Shown here: piece by piece, positions 45,816 through 57,687 of the stretch
Numbering within the stretch: position 1 is the stretch's first letter
Layout of the letters: each line of letters opens with the position of its first letter
From: Siphonodentalium dalli
Taxonomy: Eukaryota; Mollusca; Scaphopoda; Gadilida; Siphonodentaliidae
DNA length: 64,000 bases
Direction of reading: 5' to 3'
Assembly (NCBI GenBank): GCA_032622095.1
Contig: CP136062.1
Location: 230,966,578-231,030,577, forward strand
Translations under genes and position numbers: made by a program
The notes under the pieces: model-generated
Seen by the model: only the letters and a program-made list of their open reading frames with translations
Told to the model about the DNA's origin: nothing
The model's database searches: none

Positions 45816-46224
45816 ATTAAAGTGTCAATGACACTGTATATAGCTCAACTTGGAAAGGGAATAATTTCATGTATTACAGTCAATGGAGTGATTAGGAATG
45901 TGGAAAGTTGAAAGGCCTAGTTATGCAAAGAGTAAAATCCAGCTACAATATCAGTCAGAGAGAAAGAGGACTGTTAACTGAAATTATTTACATACATGTA
46001 ATCCAGCTACAATATCAGTCAGAGAGAAAGAGGATGGTTAAACTTCAAATATCAGAGCTGTTAGATTTCGATATTTTTTTTATTATTTATTTTTTCCACC
46101 TCAGATTCCATATATGGCGATGCCTAGTTGAGGCCTAGTTGCGATAAAAATTCATCAAAATTCCCTGTGCTTGAGATATTCAAATTCTAAATTCGTCATA
46201 AAAAAGGGAATTATATTTCTGACC
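45816..46224. other. Direct repeat, no gene recognised
   Basis: ATCCAGCTACAATATCAGTC-AGAGAGAAAGAGGA occurs twice (about 45937 and 45999). No coding exon is supported. Confidence 0.5.
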
Positions 46225-46560
46225 CCCAGTTTGCAGTGAGAAGAGTTTGACAGGGGGGCCAGTTTGAGTCCTCTTCTCTTCAATTTGAACACCAATGATC
46301 TGGAGAATATATTTAAATTTGAACAGTCACATCCTCTGACATTAAGAACTACTCAAACTAATTTTCTTATGTATGCAGATGATTTGGTGTTAATGTCAGA
46401 AAGTAAGAATGGGTCGTAATCCTGCCAAGACTCTTTAGTACCCTACTGTGATCAATGGAAGCTGAGAATTAATATAAGTAAATCGAAAGCAATGGTTTTT
46501 TGCAAGAATAATATAGTTGAAGTAGTTGATAAATACAAATACTTGGGAACAATTGTATGC
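46225..46560 (+). pseudogene. LINE 5 reverse transcriptase fragment
   Basis: It reads RGASLSPLLFNLNTNDLENI, FLMYADDLVLMSES and, after a TAA at about 46418, DQWKLRINISKSKAMVFC and KYKYLGTIV. This is the C-terminal half of an RT palm with YADD intact but flanked by stops. It is cut at both ends and adjoins the minisatellite element. Confidence 0.8.
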
Positions 46561-46564
46561 CACA

Positions 46565-46745
46565 TAACCATTTCTTTAGACCATATTCGCACCTATAATT
46601 TGATGTATCGATTGTGGAAGATCGTGGAAGATCACCAAAGATATAAATGAATATTTGTGCACACTTTCGAAATCGGACAAACCCTTGAACAGATTCCCAT
46701 CAAATAAATCATACATGTAGCTAGCACTGCAGAATTCCACAGATG
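46565..46745 (+). repeat. Left inverted arm of the 39-bp minisatellite element
   Basis: TAATTTGATGTATCGATTGT, GTGGAAGATCACCAAAGATA, CACTTTCGAAATCGGACAAA and ATTCCCATCAAAT match the reverse complement of 48815-48995 in the same order. Confidence 0.8.
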
Positions 46746-46754
46746 ATTCACCAA

Positions 46755-48275
46755 GTGTGGTCCTGTCTGTGTGACCTCAACAGAGTCAATTATGTGTGGT
46801 CCTGTCTGTGTGACCTCAACAGAGTCAAGTATGTGTGGTCCTGTCTGTGTGACCTCAACAGAGTCAATTATGTGTGGTCCTGTCTGTGTGACCTCAACAG
46901 AGTCAATTATGTGTGGTCCTGTCTGTGTGACCTCAACAGAGTCAATTATGTGTGGTCCTGTCTGTGTGACCTCAACAGAGTCAATTATGTGTGGTCCTGT
47001 CTGTGACCTCAACAGAGTCAATTATGTGTGGTCCTGTCTGTGACCTCAACAGAGTCAATTATGTGTGGTCCTGTCTGTGTGACCTCAACAGAGTCAATTA
47101 TGTGTGGTCCTGTCTGTGTGGCCTCAACAGAGTCAATTATGTGTGGTCCTGTCTGTGTGACCTCAACAGAGTCAATTATGTGTGGTCCTGTCTGTGTGAC
47201 CTCAACAGAGTCAATTATGTGTGGTCCTGTCTGTGTGACCTCAACAGAGTCAATTATGTGTGGTCCTGTCTGTGTGACCCCAACAGAGTCAATTATGTGT
47301 GGTCCTGTCTGTGTGACCTCAACAGAGTCAATTATGTGTGGTCCTGTCTGTGTGACCTCAACAGTCAATTATGTGTGGTCCTGTCTGTGTGACCTCAACA
47401 GAGTCAATTATGTGTGGTCCTGTCTGTGTGACCTCAACAGAGTCAATTATGTGTGGTCCTGTCTGTGTGACCTCAACATAGTCAATTATGTGTGGTCCTG
47501 TCTGTGTGACCTCAACAGAGTCAATTATGTGTGGTCCTGTCTGTGTGACCTCAACAGAGTCAATTATGTGTGGTCCTGTCTGTGTGACCTCAACAGAGTC
47601 AATTATGTGTGGTCCTGTCTGTGTGACCTCAACAGTCAATTATGTGTGGTCCTGTCTGTGTGACCTCAACAGAGTCAATTATGTGTGGTCCTGTCTGTGT
47701 GACCTCAACAGAGTCAATTATGTGTGGTCCTGTCTGTGTGACCTCAACAGAGTCAATTATGTGTGGTCCTGTCTGTGTGACCTCAACAGAGTCAATTATG
47801 TGTGGTCCTGTCTGTGTGACCTCAACAGAGTCAATTATGTGTGGTCCTGTCTGTGTGACCTCAACATAGTCAATTATGTGTGGTCCTGTCTGTGTGACCT
47901 CAACAGAGTCAATTATGTGTGGTCCTGTCTGTGTGACCTCAACAGAGTCAATTATGTGTGGTCCTGTCTGTGTGACCTCAACAGAATCAATTATGTGTGG
48001 TCCTGTCTGTGTGACCTCAACAGAGTCAATTATGTGTGGTCCTGTCTGTGTGACCTCAATAGAGTCAATTATGTGTGGTCCTGTCTGTGTGACCTCAACA
48101 GAGTCAATTATGTGTGGTCCTGTCTGTGTGACCTCAACAGAGTCAATTATGTGTGGTCCTGTCTGTGTGACCTCAACAGAGTCAATTATGTGTGGTCCTG
48201 TCTGTGTGACCTCAACAGAGTCAATTATGTGTGGTCCTGTCTGTGTGACCTCAACAGAGTCAATTATGTGTGGTC
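46755..48275 (+). repeat. 39-bp minisatellite, about 39 copies
   Basis: The unit is ACCTCAACAGAGTCAATTAT-GTGTGGTCCTGTCTGTGTG. Copies are almost identical, with rare deletions of 2 or 4 bp that shift frame. As 39 is divisible by 3, long frames exist in several frames (CDLNRVNYVWSCL, VTSTESIMCGPVC, and minus VEVTQTGPHIIDS). They are repeat artefacts. Confidence 0.95.
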
Positions 48276-48814
48276 CTGTCGAAAAGCGGTGGTCTGTTGT
48301 TTAAACACTCCATCACCAGGTACATAACTGACGACGATTCCAGTGAAATTTAGCATTTTACTTCAGACTTATACCTACACTTACATTCCACAACTGCTTA
48401 CTCATGTACATAACTATAAATTTCAAAATTAACCCTTTCGAAAACTCGCGGCCTATGCTTACGTTCCTAATTTCTAAATTTGTAACACCTAACTATGTAC
48501 CACGCTCCCATGTTTTACTGAAACTACCGGTATGGGACTATCATGAAACTTAAGAATATTTTAATACTCTACGTATAACTAGTTCATTTATGATAGTGCG
48601 TGATTCTACGATACTGGTACGCATACTCTGTCATATGTATACCTATAGTTTCCAAATTTCAAAACACCAGGCATACCTCTATTATGCTCCTGTTTTTAAT
48701 TTTACTGACTATGGAATTGTCCAAGTGGCGCTTCGGAATGTGTACCTAGATAATGATCACCTTTGTCCATGTTACCGAAGACAGGTTTACCCTTGTATTC
48801 TGTGGTGTTCCCAG
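48276..48814. other. Spacer inside the 39-bp minisatellite element
   Basis: AT-rich, with CATAACTATAAATTTC-like and CATATGTATACCTATAGTTTCC words resembling each other. No gene recognised. Confidence 0.35.
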
Positions 48815-48995
48815 CCCCCCCGGATCTCTATATTTTACAACAGTGCTATCTATGCTATATTTGATGGGAATCTCTTCAAGGGTTTGTCTGATTTCGAAAG
48901 TGTGCACATATTCATATATATCTCTGGTGATCTTCCACGTATCGATCCGGCAGATACATCAAATTAAAGGTGAGAATATGGTTTGCGGCATTATC
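48815..48995 (-). repeat. Right inverted arm of the 39-bp minisatellite element
   Basis: The reverse complement of the left arm, with about 80% identity by eye over about 170 bp. The next minisatellite begins about 85 bp beyond. Confidence 0.8.
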
Positions 48996-49080
48996 TTTTG
49001 GGATTTTGATGAATTTTGTTCGCAAACGAGTCTATGCTCAATATTGGACTGATACATGTAGATACAAACCTTGTATTAAG

Positions 49081-51506
49081 GTGGATACTCGTGGTGGGGT
49101 TGTCGCACCAGGGGACCTGTGTATTAAGGTATTAATGTGGATACTCGTGGTGGGGTTGTCCCACCAGGGGACCTGTGTATTAAGGTGGATACTCGTGGTG
49201 GGGTTGTCGCACCAGGGGACCTGTGTATTAAGGTGGATACTCGTGGTGGGGTTGTCGCACCAGGGGACCTGTGTATTAAGGTATTAAGGTGGATACTCGT
49301 GGTGGGGTTGTCGCACCAGGGGACCTGTGTATTAAGGTATTAAGGTGGATACTCGTGGTGGGGTTGTCGCACCAGGGGACCTGTGTATTAAGGTATTAAG
49401 GTGGATACTCGTGGTGGGGTTGTTGCACCAGGGGACCTGTGTATTAAGGTATTAAGGTGGATACTCGTGGTGGGGTTGTCGCACCAGGGGACCTGTGTCT
49501 TAAGGTATTAAGGTGGATACTCGTGGTGGGGTTGTCGCACCAGGGGACCTGTGTATTAAGGTATTAAGGTGGATACTCGTGGTGGGGTTGTTGCACCAGG
49601 GGACCTGTGTATTAAGGTATTAAGGTGGATACTCGTGGTGGGGTTGTCGCACCAGGGGACCTGTATATTAAGGTATTAAGGTGGATACTCGTGGTGGGGT
49701 TGTCGCACCAGGGGACCTGTGTATTAAGGTATTAAGGTGGATACTCGTGGTGGGGTTGTCGCACCAGGGGACCTGTGTATTAAGGTATTAAGGTGGATAC
49801 TCGTGGTGGGGTTGTCGCACCAGGGGACCTGTGTATTAAGGTGGATACTCGTGGTGGGGTTGTCGCACCAGGGGACCTGTGTATTAAGGTATTAAGGTGG
49901 ATACTCGTGGTGGGGTTGTCGCACCAGGGGACCTGTATATTAAGGTATTAAGGTGGATAATCGTGGTGGGGTTGTCGCACCAGGGGACCTGTGTATTAAG
50001 GTATTAAGGTGGATACTCGTGGTGGGGTTGTCGCACCAGGGGACCTGTATATTAAGGTATTAAGGTGGATACTCGTGGTGGGGTTGTTGCACCAGGGGAC
50101 CTGTGTATTAAGGTATTAAGGTGGATACTCGTGGTGGGGTTGTCGCACCAGGGGACCTGTATATTAAGGTATTAAGGTGGATACTCGTGGTGGGGTTGTC
50201 CCACCAGGGGACCTGTGTATTAAGGTGGATACTCGTGGTGGAGTTGTCGCACCAGGGGACCTGTGTATTAAGGTATTAAGGTGGATACTCGTGGTGGGGT
50301 TGTCGCACCAGGGGACCTGTGTATTAAGGTGAATACTCGTGGTGGGGTTGTCGCACCAGGGGACCTGTGTATTAAGGTATTAAGGTGGATAATCGTGGTG
50401 AGGTTGTCGCACCAGGGGACCTGTGTATTAAGGTATTAAGGTGGATACTCGTGGTGGGGTTGTCGCACCAGGGGACCTGTGTATTAAGGTATTAAGGTGG
50501 ATACTCGTGGTGGGGTTGTTGCACCAGGGGACCTGTGTATTAAGGTATTAAGGTGGATACTCGTGGTGGGGTTGTCGCACCAGGGGACCTGTGTATTAAG
50601 GTATTAAGGTGGATACTCGTGGTGGGGTTGTTGCACCAGGGGACCTGTGTATTAAGGTGGATACTCGTGGTGGGGTTGTCGCACCAGGGGACCTGTGTAT
50701 TAAGGTGGATACTCGTGGTGGGGTTGTCGCACCAGGGGACCTGTGTATTAAGGTATTAAGGTGGATACTCGTGGTGGGGTTGTCGCACCAGGGGACCTGT
50801 ATATTAAGGTATTAAGGTGGATACTCGTGGTGGGGTTGTCGCACCAGGGGACCTGTGTATTAAGGTATTAAGGTGGATACTCGTGGTGGGGTTGTTGCAC
50901 CAGGGGACCTGTGTATTAAGGTGGATACTCGTGGTGGGGTTGTCGCACCAGGGGACCTGTGTATTAAGGTATTAAGGTGGATACTCGTGGTGGGGTTGTC
51001 GCACCAGGGGACCTGTGTATTAAGGTATTAAGGTGGATACTCGTGGTGGGGTTGTCGCACCAGGGGACCTGTGTATTAAGGTATTAAGGTGGATACTCGT
51101 GGTGGGGTTGTCGCACCAGGGGACCTGTGTATTAAGGTGAATACTCGTGGTGGGGTTGTCGCACCAGGGGACCTGTGTATTAAGGTATTAAGGTGGATAC
51201 TCGTGGTGGGGTTGTCGCACCAGGGGACCTGTGTATTAAGGTATTAAGGTGGATACTCGTGGTGGGGTTGTCCCACCAGGGGACCTGTGTATTAAGGTGG
51301 ATACTCGTGGTGGGGTTGTCGCACCAGGGGACCTGTGTATTAAGGTATTAAGGTGGATACTCGTGGTGGGGTTGTCGCACCAGGGGACCTGTGTATTAAG
51401 GTATTAAGGTGGATACTCGTGGTGGGGTTGTTGCACCAGGGGACCTGTGTATTAAGGTATTAAGGTGGATACTCGTGGTGGGGTTGTCGCACCAGGGGAC
51501 CTGTGG
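49081..51506 (+). repeat. 48/56-bp minisatellite, about 45 copies
   Basis: The unit is GGTGGATACTCGTGGTGGGG-TTGTCGCACCAGGGGACCTG-TGTATTAA (48 bp), often followed by GGTATTAA (8 bp, a partial copy of its own end). Point variants (TTGTTGC, TTGTCCC, CTGTATA) are distributed in runs, consistent with unequal exchange. Confidence 0.95.
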
Positions 51507-52660
51507 TTAAATCGGGGTGTTAAAAGGCCCACTTAATTTTCGAACCCCCAGATTACATTATATAAAATATATGCCATTTTATACACCATTTGAAAGAGAA
51601 AGCTCCAAAACATTGTATTATCAACTTATCTGGTGTAATAAACTGAGGACATATTGTCTTTGTTGAGTTGCCATCTAAATTGCTGTAAAAAGCAGTATTA
51701 TTTTCAATGCAAGGGGAATACTGTACGCAAGGGGTACTGTACGCCATTTTCAATAAATTTCCGGTGATAACAACGATCTATTATCGATACTATATAGAAA
51801 CATAAGTAATTTGAGTCGAAGATGTATTCTGTAAACGCTCAGGTTAATAGGCTATCTTAAAATTTAATAATTTAAAAGTTAATAATTTAATATAAATTGA
51901 ATTTATGGCTGGAGCCATAAAATGGCGTAAATTAAAATATGTACAAAACGTAATCAAATTATAATTGAGGGATACTGGATTAGTAAACCCATTGCACACA
52001 CGATCGTTTGAAACAGTATGCTTATATCGGAGAAAACTCAAGCCACTCATTGACTAGTGACGATACAATAACTTAAATGAGTATATGGGACTACTATGCA
52101 TATAATATAATTTTTATTTGATTCATTTGGTTGAAAACTGTACAAAAATTACTCGACAACGACAATTTGTATATTTGCATTCCGGTAAATTTGCCATCCG
52201 TAACACTACTTCGTACTCAACAGACTTTCAAAGAATGGAAAAGTTGTTACCTTATTCTCCGACTCGGGGATAATAGAAACCAACAACAACATCTTGGGTA
52301 CAGTACCCCTTTAAAGATAGAGTCTTCCCCTTCCATTGAAAAAGTTTGAATTTTGTTGCATTCTGGGGGAAGTCATTCTATGATTTCAGGAGTTTTCTAT
52401 TTCTCTGTGGACATCTTCTGAGACACAGATGTTTCAAATAGTGATGAATTATAGTATTTTAATCATATTTTATTGCATAGATTGTTATTAAAACCGTATA
52501 TCAAGTCACTATAATAAAAATAATCGGTGACTCGAAAATTAAATGGGTTTTTAACACATTCATAATGGGAGCTGCTGGGTGCAGCATTAAAGATCCTGTG
52601 CCAGGACATCTGTAAACTGAATGGGTGAATCCGTTCAGAAATGAGCGCGTCAAATATTCA
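51507..52660. other. No gene recognised
   Basis: AT-rich 3' flank of POU2F. GGGTACAGTACCCCTTTAAAG near 52297 is a local palindrome. No exon is supported. Confidence 0.4.
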
Positions 52661-52714
52661 TCATTCCTTGTTGGAGAGTTTGAACAGGACACAATCGTAA
52701 CACAACTCATGCAT
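52661..52714 (-). pseudogene. Decayed duplicate of the POU2F C-terminal coding end
   Basis: The minus frame reads MHELCYDCVLFKLSNKE then TGA, against [17 protein letters not shown] then TGA at the end of the gene (53898-53951). That is 11 of 17 residues identical with the stop at the same place. The match extends a little upstream (GTCAT...), but with a 1-bp gap relative to the gene. The POU domains are not present here. It is a partial duplication, or less likely an alternative last exon. Confidence 0.6.
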
Positions 52715-52782
52715 TTAACTATGACAGACAAATTTAATTGTTGATAACATTGTGGTGCGATATTATAAATATATCATTGTGG

Positions 52783-53413
52783 CCAGGCCTGAGAATAACA
52801 TGCCTGTCATTTGCAGAATGAGGTCCCCAGAGGGTGAATTTAGTGATGCTCTCCCACATACAAGCTAGCATCACCAAATTCACCCTCTGGGGACCTTATT
52901 CTGCTTAGGCCTCATCTGCTATGGGAGACATAGACTCAGATTGAAGTTCCCAAACGGTGAATATTGTGCTGTACGCATATTGGGAACCTCGACTATTCAA
53001 TGTATCATCTGCCAATTTGGGGATATAGAGAAACTAAACTAAAAATTAAATAGAATCTATGTGAAGACGTTTCTATAGAAATTTGATATATAAGGAAACT
53101 TTCCAGAGAAGATGAGTTTTAAGCAGAATTAGGTCCCATTGGGTGATTTGGTGATGCTAGCCCACTATGCGGGATAGCATCACTAAATTCACCCTCTGGG
53201 GACCTCATTCTGCACATGACAGGCACACTAAACTCAGGCTTGGTCAGTGATGTAAGACATCCATCTCAAACCTCACTGATCAAGTTTAATATTTAACCCA
53301 CAGGGAGCCCCCCCCAGATAGAATCATGCACTACAGAGTGTCGTCTGCTCCAGTCTATATGGGGCTCTCCATGGGTTATACACAATAAACTCAGGCACCT
53401 TATTCTCAGGCCT
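52783..53413. repeat. Composite foldback with two hairpin MITEs
   Basis: The outer ends CAGGCCTGAGAATAA and TTATTCTCAGGCCTG are inverted. Inside are 92-bp-class hairpins at 52813-52904 and 53123-53213 (GCAGAATGAGGTCCCCAGAG...CTCTGGGGACCTCATTCTGC) and a smaller hairpin at 53296-53378 (GGGAGCCCC...GGGGCTC). Confidence 0.7.
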
Positions 53414-53463
53414 GATTGTGGCAGTCGAGTTTCCAGTGTCTTATATCCATGAAAACAATTTAA

Positions 53464-53860
53464 CCCTTTACCCAACAAACCGGCCAAAACCGGCCAAATA
53501 AAGCTTCAACAGCCTAAAATATCTTCGGTCTGTCTCAATAGAACCATACAAATATGGATATCATTGGAACTGGCTCCTTGACCACATTGTGATAGTTACA
53601 GTTATGCCCTGTGCCAATGCATTCTCTTCTATATGCGAGTCGACCATAGGTCGCCTCGCATATATAATTATGAGAATGCATTGGCCTAAAAAATTATCTT
53701 TTTTTAAAACTTTTTACCATTTTTTCTTACATTCTTTAACAATTTTATAATTTTTAATGTGTTAAGCCAATGCATTCTCTTATATATGCGAGGCGACCTA
53801 TGGTCGACTCGCATATATAAGAGAATGCATTGGCACAGGGCCCTTCTGTTGGGTAAAGGG
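53464..53860. mobile_element. piggyBac-like MITE, copy B
   Basis: Same ends and TTAA duplications (53460-53463 and 53861-53864) as copy A. It lies 37 bp past the POU2F stop, so probably inside the 3' UTR. One palindrome arm carries an ATTA insertion. Confidence 0.85.
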
Positions 53861-53897
53861 TTAACAACAAACAAACTTCTATGAATATTCTATAAGA

Positions 53898-54586
53898 TCA
53901 TTCTTTGCTAGAGAGTTTGGACAGCACACGATCATCATACGACTCATGCATTTCGATAGTGATGACATTCGGGTCGTTAGCAGTTGTAGTTTGTTGGAAC
54001 ACAAATCGTTGACTCGAATTGTCTACCGTTAACTCGGGAACCTTCTCCGGAATTGTAACAGGAATTGATAGTGTATCTGCGATACTATTTGAAGTCCGTT
54101 GTGGCGTGAGTACCATTGTACTCATAGTTGGCGGATGAGAGTGCATAGAAGAATTTACTGCTGCAAGAATATGTGCTGACGAAGGAGGGTTAATCCGTTT
54201 TTCCTTCTGCCGTCGATTACAGAACCACACGCGCACAACCTCACGTTCCATGTTTAATGTCTCGGCAATCACACTTATCTCTGCTGACGTCGGTTTAGGA
54301 ATATGAATAAAATGTTTCTCCAAAGCCACACGAATGGTAGCATCAATACTTGTTCGTTTTTTGCGCCGCCGATTGAACGAGTCAGGCGATACAGGTCCGC
54401 CGGACATCTCGGTCGGGTTTTTCGAGAGAGCTTCAGCATCCTCGAGCCATTTATGGAGAAGAGGTTTTAGCTTACACATGTTCTTAAAACTTAGGTTGAG
54501 AGCTTCGAATCGGGAGATGGTCGTCTGGCTGAAATCGTTTCCGTACATCTTTCCCATGGCTAATCCAACATCACCCTGTGTGAATC
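53898..54586 (-). CDS. POU2F: POU2F-like transcription factor, terminal exon
   Basis: An acceptor CAG at 54587-54589 opens this exon in phase 1, and TGA at 53898-53900 ends it. It holds most of the POU-specific domain ([20 protein letters not shown] through [16 protein letters not shown]), a linker of about 20 residues, and a complete homeodomain from [20 protein letters not shown] to the recognition helix [17 protein letters not shown]. The VWFCNRRQK helix and the RRRKKRTSI start are diagnostic of POU class II (Oct-1/Oct-2). The protein would be nuclear and bind ATGCAAAT-type octamers. A tail of about 100 residues ends ...VLSKLSSKE. It is short compared with vertebrate Oct-1. The sequence is open and conserved, so the gene looks functional. 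Confidence 0.95.
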
Positions 54587-54966
54587 CTGAACGAGAGACA
54601 AAACATATTGTAGGTGCATGTTATACGACACTGTGAATAAATATACATGTATAGTATAACCATTTATCTTGTACAGGTTTGATGTTATACTGTGTATTAA
54701 ATTTTAGCTATATCTTACATATGTGTATTATACTCCAAGAAAGGACTATGTGCAACGTGACCATTCACCTCACGACGTTGCTGCCTTAGTGACGACGTAT
54801 CAACAAAAGCACTCGACTCGAAATTGGGTCACATCTACTTTTAGCATTTCAGATGGTTTAAATGAATAAATTAATGCATACAAGTGGAATAAAATAGTAA
54901 GATAGCTACATATTCGATGAAACATAATTTAATATCCCTAATAGGCAGGGGGGAAATTTTCAGGCA

Positions 54967-55057
54967 CAGAATGAGGTCCCCAGAGGGTGAATTTAGTGAT
55001 GCTACCCCGCATAGCGGGCTAGCATCACCAAATTCACCCTCTGGGGACCTCATTCTG
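54967..55057. repeat. 92-bp-class hairpin MITE, copy 3
   Basis: CAGAATGAGGTCCCCAGAGG is mirrored by CCTCTGGGGACCTCATTCTG, with the centre CCCCGCATAGCGGGC. Near-perfect stem. Confidence 0.9.
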
Positions 55058-55068
55058 CTTACAACTCA

Positions 55069-55161
55069 GCAGAATGAGGTTCCCAGAGGGTGAATTTGGT
55101 GATGCTAGCCCGCTATGCGGGGTAGCATCACTAAATTCACCCTCTGGGGACCTCATTCTGC
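55069..55161. repeat. 92-bp-class hairpin MITE, copy 4
   Basis: The same hairpin 11 bp further on. Its loop-side sequence is AGCCCGCTATGCGGGGTAGC, the reverse complement of copy 3, so the two form a pair. Confidence 0.9.
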
Positions 55162-55184
55162 ATTTCAAGGCTTGGTTCTAATCC

Positions 55185-55700
55185 TATAATTTTTTACTTT
55201 CGACCCTTCTTGGGACCCACCCACCCCCGCGTCCAAAAATGTTTCTGTTTTTGGCAGTTTTTTCCGACCATTTTTGGACACCCACTCCCCTTTTAACACT
55301 AAAACAGAGATTTGGGGGGGGGGAAATTCACTATAAACAGCTGTATATGAATTTCTGTGCATACTATTAGTCATGGATGTTAACATTGACATGTAAATAG
55401 GAACGAGTCATTTTGGGGTCATTCGGCCAAAAAAAAAATGGCTGCCAGTGGCCATCTTGGATTTCAAAATTCAATCCATTAGCATGGGCTACAGGCTATA
55501 CTGTTTATCTGATCATCATGAAATTTGTCATTTATGTTAAGATTGACATATAGATGTGTTTAAGCCAAACGCATTGCAAAAACAGTCAAAAAGACTTGCA
55601 GAATTTTTTTTTTTTGAGTCGACCACCCACCCCGGCATACGTTCCTGGAAAAAATCCCCCCCCTGTAATAGGACTAAATTTTAGCTTTCACTATTCTGTT
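55185..55700. repeat. Dispersed repeat X, intron copy
   Basis: Shares TTGGCAGTTTTTTCCGACCA, AACAGCTGTATATGAATTTC and GGCCATCTTGGATTTCAA with the copy at 33.5 kb. It adds ACAGGCTATACTG...GATCATCATGAAATTTGTCAT shared with the copy at 0.2 kb. Confidence 0.8.
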
Positions 55701-56108
55701 CCCATCATTTTAGACAGCTTGCACCGCACAAAATTAGCAAAATTTACGATGTACACTTTTCTCAGAACTTGCATGGTTATTTTCAATCTAGCAAATTCTG
55801 AACTATAACAGTTTGAAAGACTTTGCTTTTTGTTTGAGAATATTGACATTTGATTGAAAGAATTTCACAGTTCCGATATCTGTACATGGATTCATATTAA
55901 ATCAGGACTTATATCTTGTTTATTTCTGACAAATCACCCCAATGTTCCATAAATTCGCGACCTCATCACATGTACTGTAACTCACTGCATAACGGGAATT
56001 GCTCTTCGCTATGACCAAAATGCAGGTTGTTTTTGTCTCAAAACTGTCATAACTTTGGCTTAATTTGACCAAAAATAATAGTGTCGGTTTGCATGAGATA
56101 AATACAAC

Positions 56109-56209
56109 AATAGCATAGTGTGTTTTCAGATGTGTTTTATCTCAGCTCGTGAAAAATCATACTTCTAACTCATTGAGATAAAACACATCTCAAAACACAC
56201 TATGCTATT
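56109..56209. repeat. Inverted repeat, 36-bp arms
   Basis: AATAGCATAGTGTGTTTTCA-GATGTGTTTTATCTCA and its near-perfect complement are separated by about 29 bp. Confidence 0.85.
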
Positions 56210-56599
56210 ATATATATATTTATTACACGATCCTACCTTATTCCATTCAATACACACATTCTATAAATTGTGATATGAAACGTTTGTTGCATAACAGGAA
56301 ATAGTGCCAGGTGACCTTTGACATCGATCGGTTTGTCATGTGTTTATATTCTAAAAGTATCAAATTACTATGGCTTCCAATATTTTTTCAACAAACTCTA
56401 ATGAAAGAGTTTGAAAAGTTGTTTCATTAAATTTACGCCATTAAATATGTCAAAGATTCTTTATTTATCAGAACTAATTCTTTATGCGGGCAAATAACGC
56501 ATAGTTACGTGAAACGTCATCGCATGCCTTTGATGTTAGTTTCGCGTCCCATTTGTTGATTTAAGTATGTTTTATCAAGGTTTTGGATCATGTAATAAA

Positions 56600-56772
56600 C
56601 AGAATCTCCAACTCGCCCCCAGTTTATAGTGGAATTAACAAAACTCGTCCTGTAAATTAAGTATGGACCTTGTCACATTGCCAAAGCCTCGGTCCAGACC
56701 TAATTTACTGGACGCGTTTTGTAAATTCCGCTATAAACTGGGGACGAATTGTACATCCTCTATGTATTCTGT
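56600..56772. repeat. Inverted repeat, ~65-bp arms
   Basis: CCCCCAGTTTATAGTGGAAT and ATTCCGCTATAAACTGGGG, with further pairing inward to GGACC...GGTCC. MITE-like. Confidence 0.8.
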
Positions 56773-57184
56773 GTGAATTCTAAAAGGGAGACAAAACAGT
56801 TTTAGGAGCACACTGTAAATATATATAAAATAGCCATATATTCGACTCACTAAACCACCACGATATGGGTGAAAATCTTCGATCTGAGTTCAGGAATTAT
56901 AATATGCCATCCTGTCCTGTCCATGGCCTTTCCGGTTTTGAGATTATAATGTAATCGCTTAATTTGGAGGAATGAACACTCTTACAGAATCAATTGAAAG
57001 CTTTTGCTGATGAGAATTACATATAGTGTAGGGCCCAGCAAACCTTAGATTTTAGGTCAAACCAAACCTTGAAACCTTACTACTGCAATTACTACACCAC
57101 TGCTAATTTTGATGGCTGTTAGATATGCCATATTTTATGTGTACGACTACTAGAATGTGTTCTTTCTATAAGTTGTCATGAATT

Positions 57185-57548
57185 TGCAGAAGATAAAATA
57201 CATAATCGAGGTGACTAATGAGTGAACATCACTGACTTCAACTGGGGAACTTCAATCTGATCCTAGGTCTCCCATAGCAATTGAGACCTAAGAAGAATAA
57301 GGTCCCAAGAGCGTGAATTTGGTGATAGTGTCACAAAATTCACCCTCTTGGCAGCTGCTCTGGGGACCTCATTCTGCAAATGACAGACATGGTATTTGCA
57401 GGCTTGTATCCCGCACCCTCTAGGAACCTCATTCAGCCTAGACCTCAACAACTATGGGAGACCTAGGATCAGATTGAAGTTCCCTAGTTGAAGTTGGTGA
57501 TTTTCACCCATTAGTCACCTCGATTATGCATTTTATCTTCTGCAAATC
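57185..57548. repeat. Foldback element with ~95-bp arms and a degenerate hairpin
   Basis: CAGAAGATAAAATACATAAT...GAACTTCAATCTGATCCTAG on the left is inverted on the right. The degenerate 92-bp-class hairpin copy 5 (about 57291-57377) lies between. The right arm resembles 52.90-53.04 kb. Confidence 0.75.
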
Positions 57549-57641
57549 AGGGGATATTGAAACTGAACTGAACATCAGGAAAAATTAACAAAAACAATGT
57601 TGATTTGAAACTATAAATACTTCCCATAAGATGAGGCCTAA

Positions 57642-57687
57642 GCAGAATGAGGTCTCCAGAGGGTGTATTTGGTCATGCTAGCCCGCT
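57642..57687. repeat. Half of a 92-bp-class hairpin MITE (copy 6)
   Basis: GCAGAATGAGGTCTCCAGAG to ATGCTAGCCCGC with no right arm. It ends 20 bp inside the intron from the POU2F exon donor. Confidence 0.75.

Noticed and set aside
46743-48327. Long open frames (up to 279 codons) in the 39-bp array
   Set aside because: The unit length is divisible by 3 and the frames occur on both strands and in several phases. They follow from the repeat, with no start context, splice site or domain.
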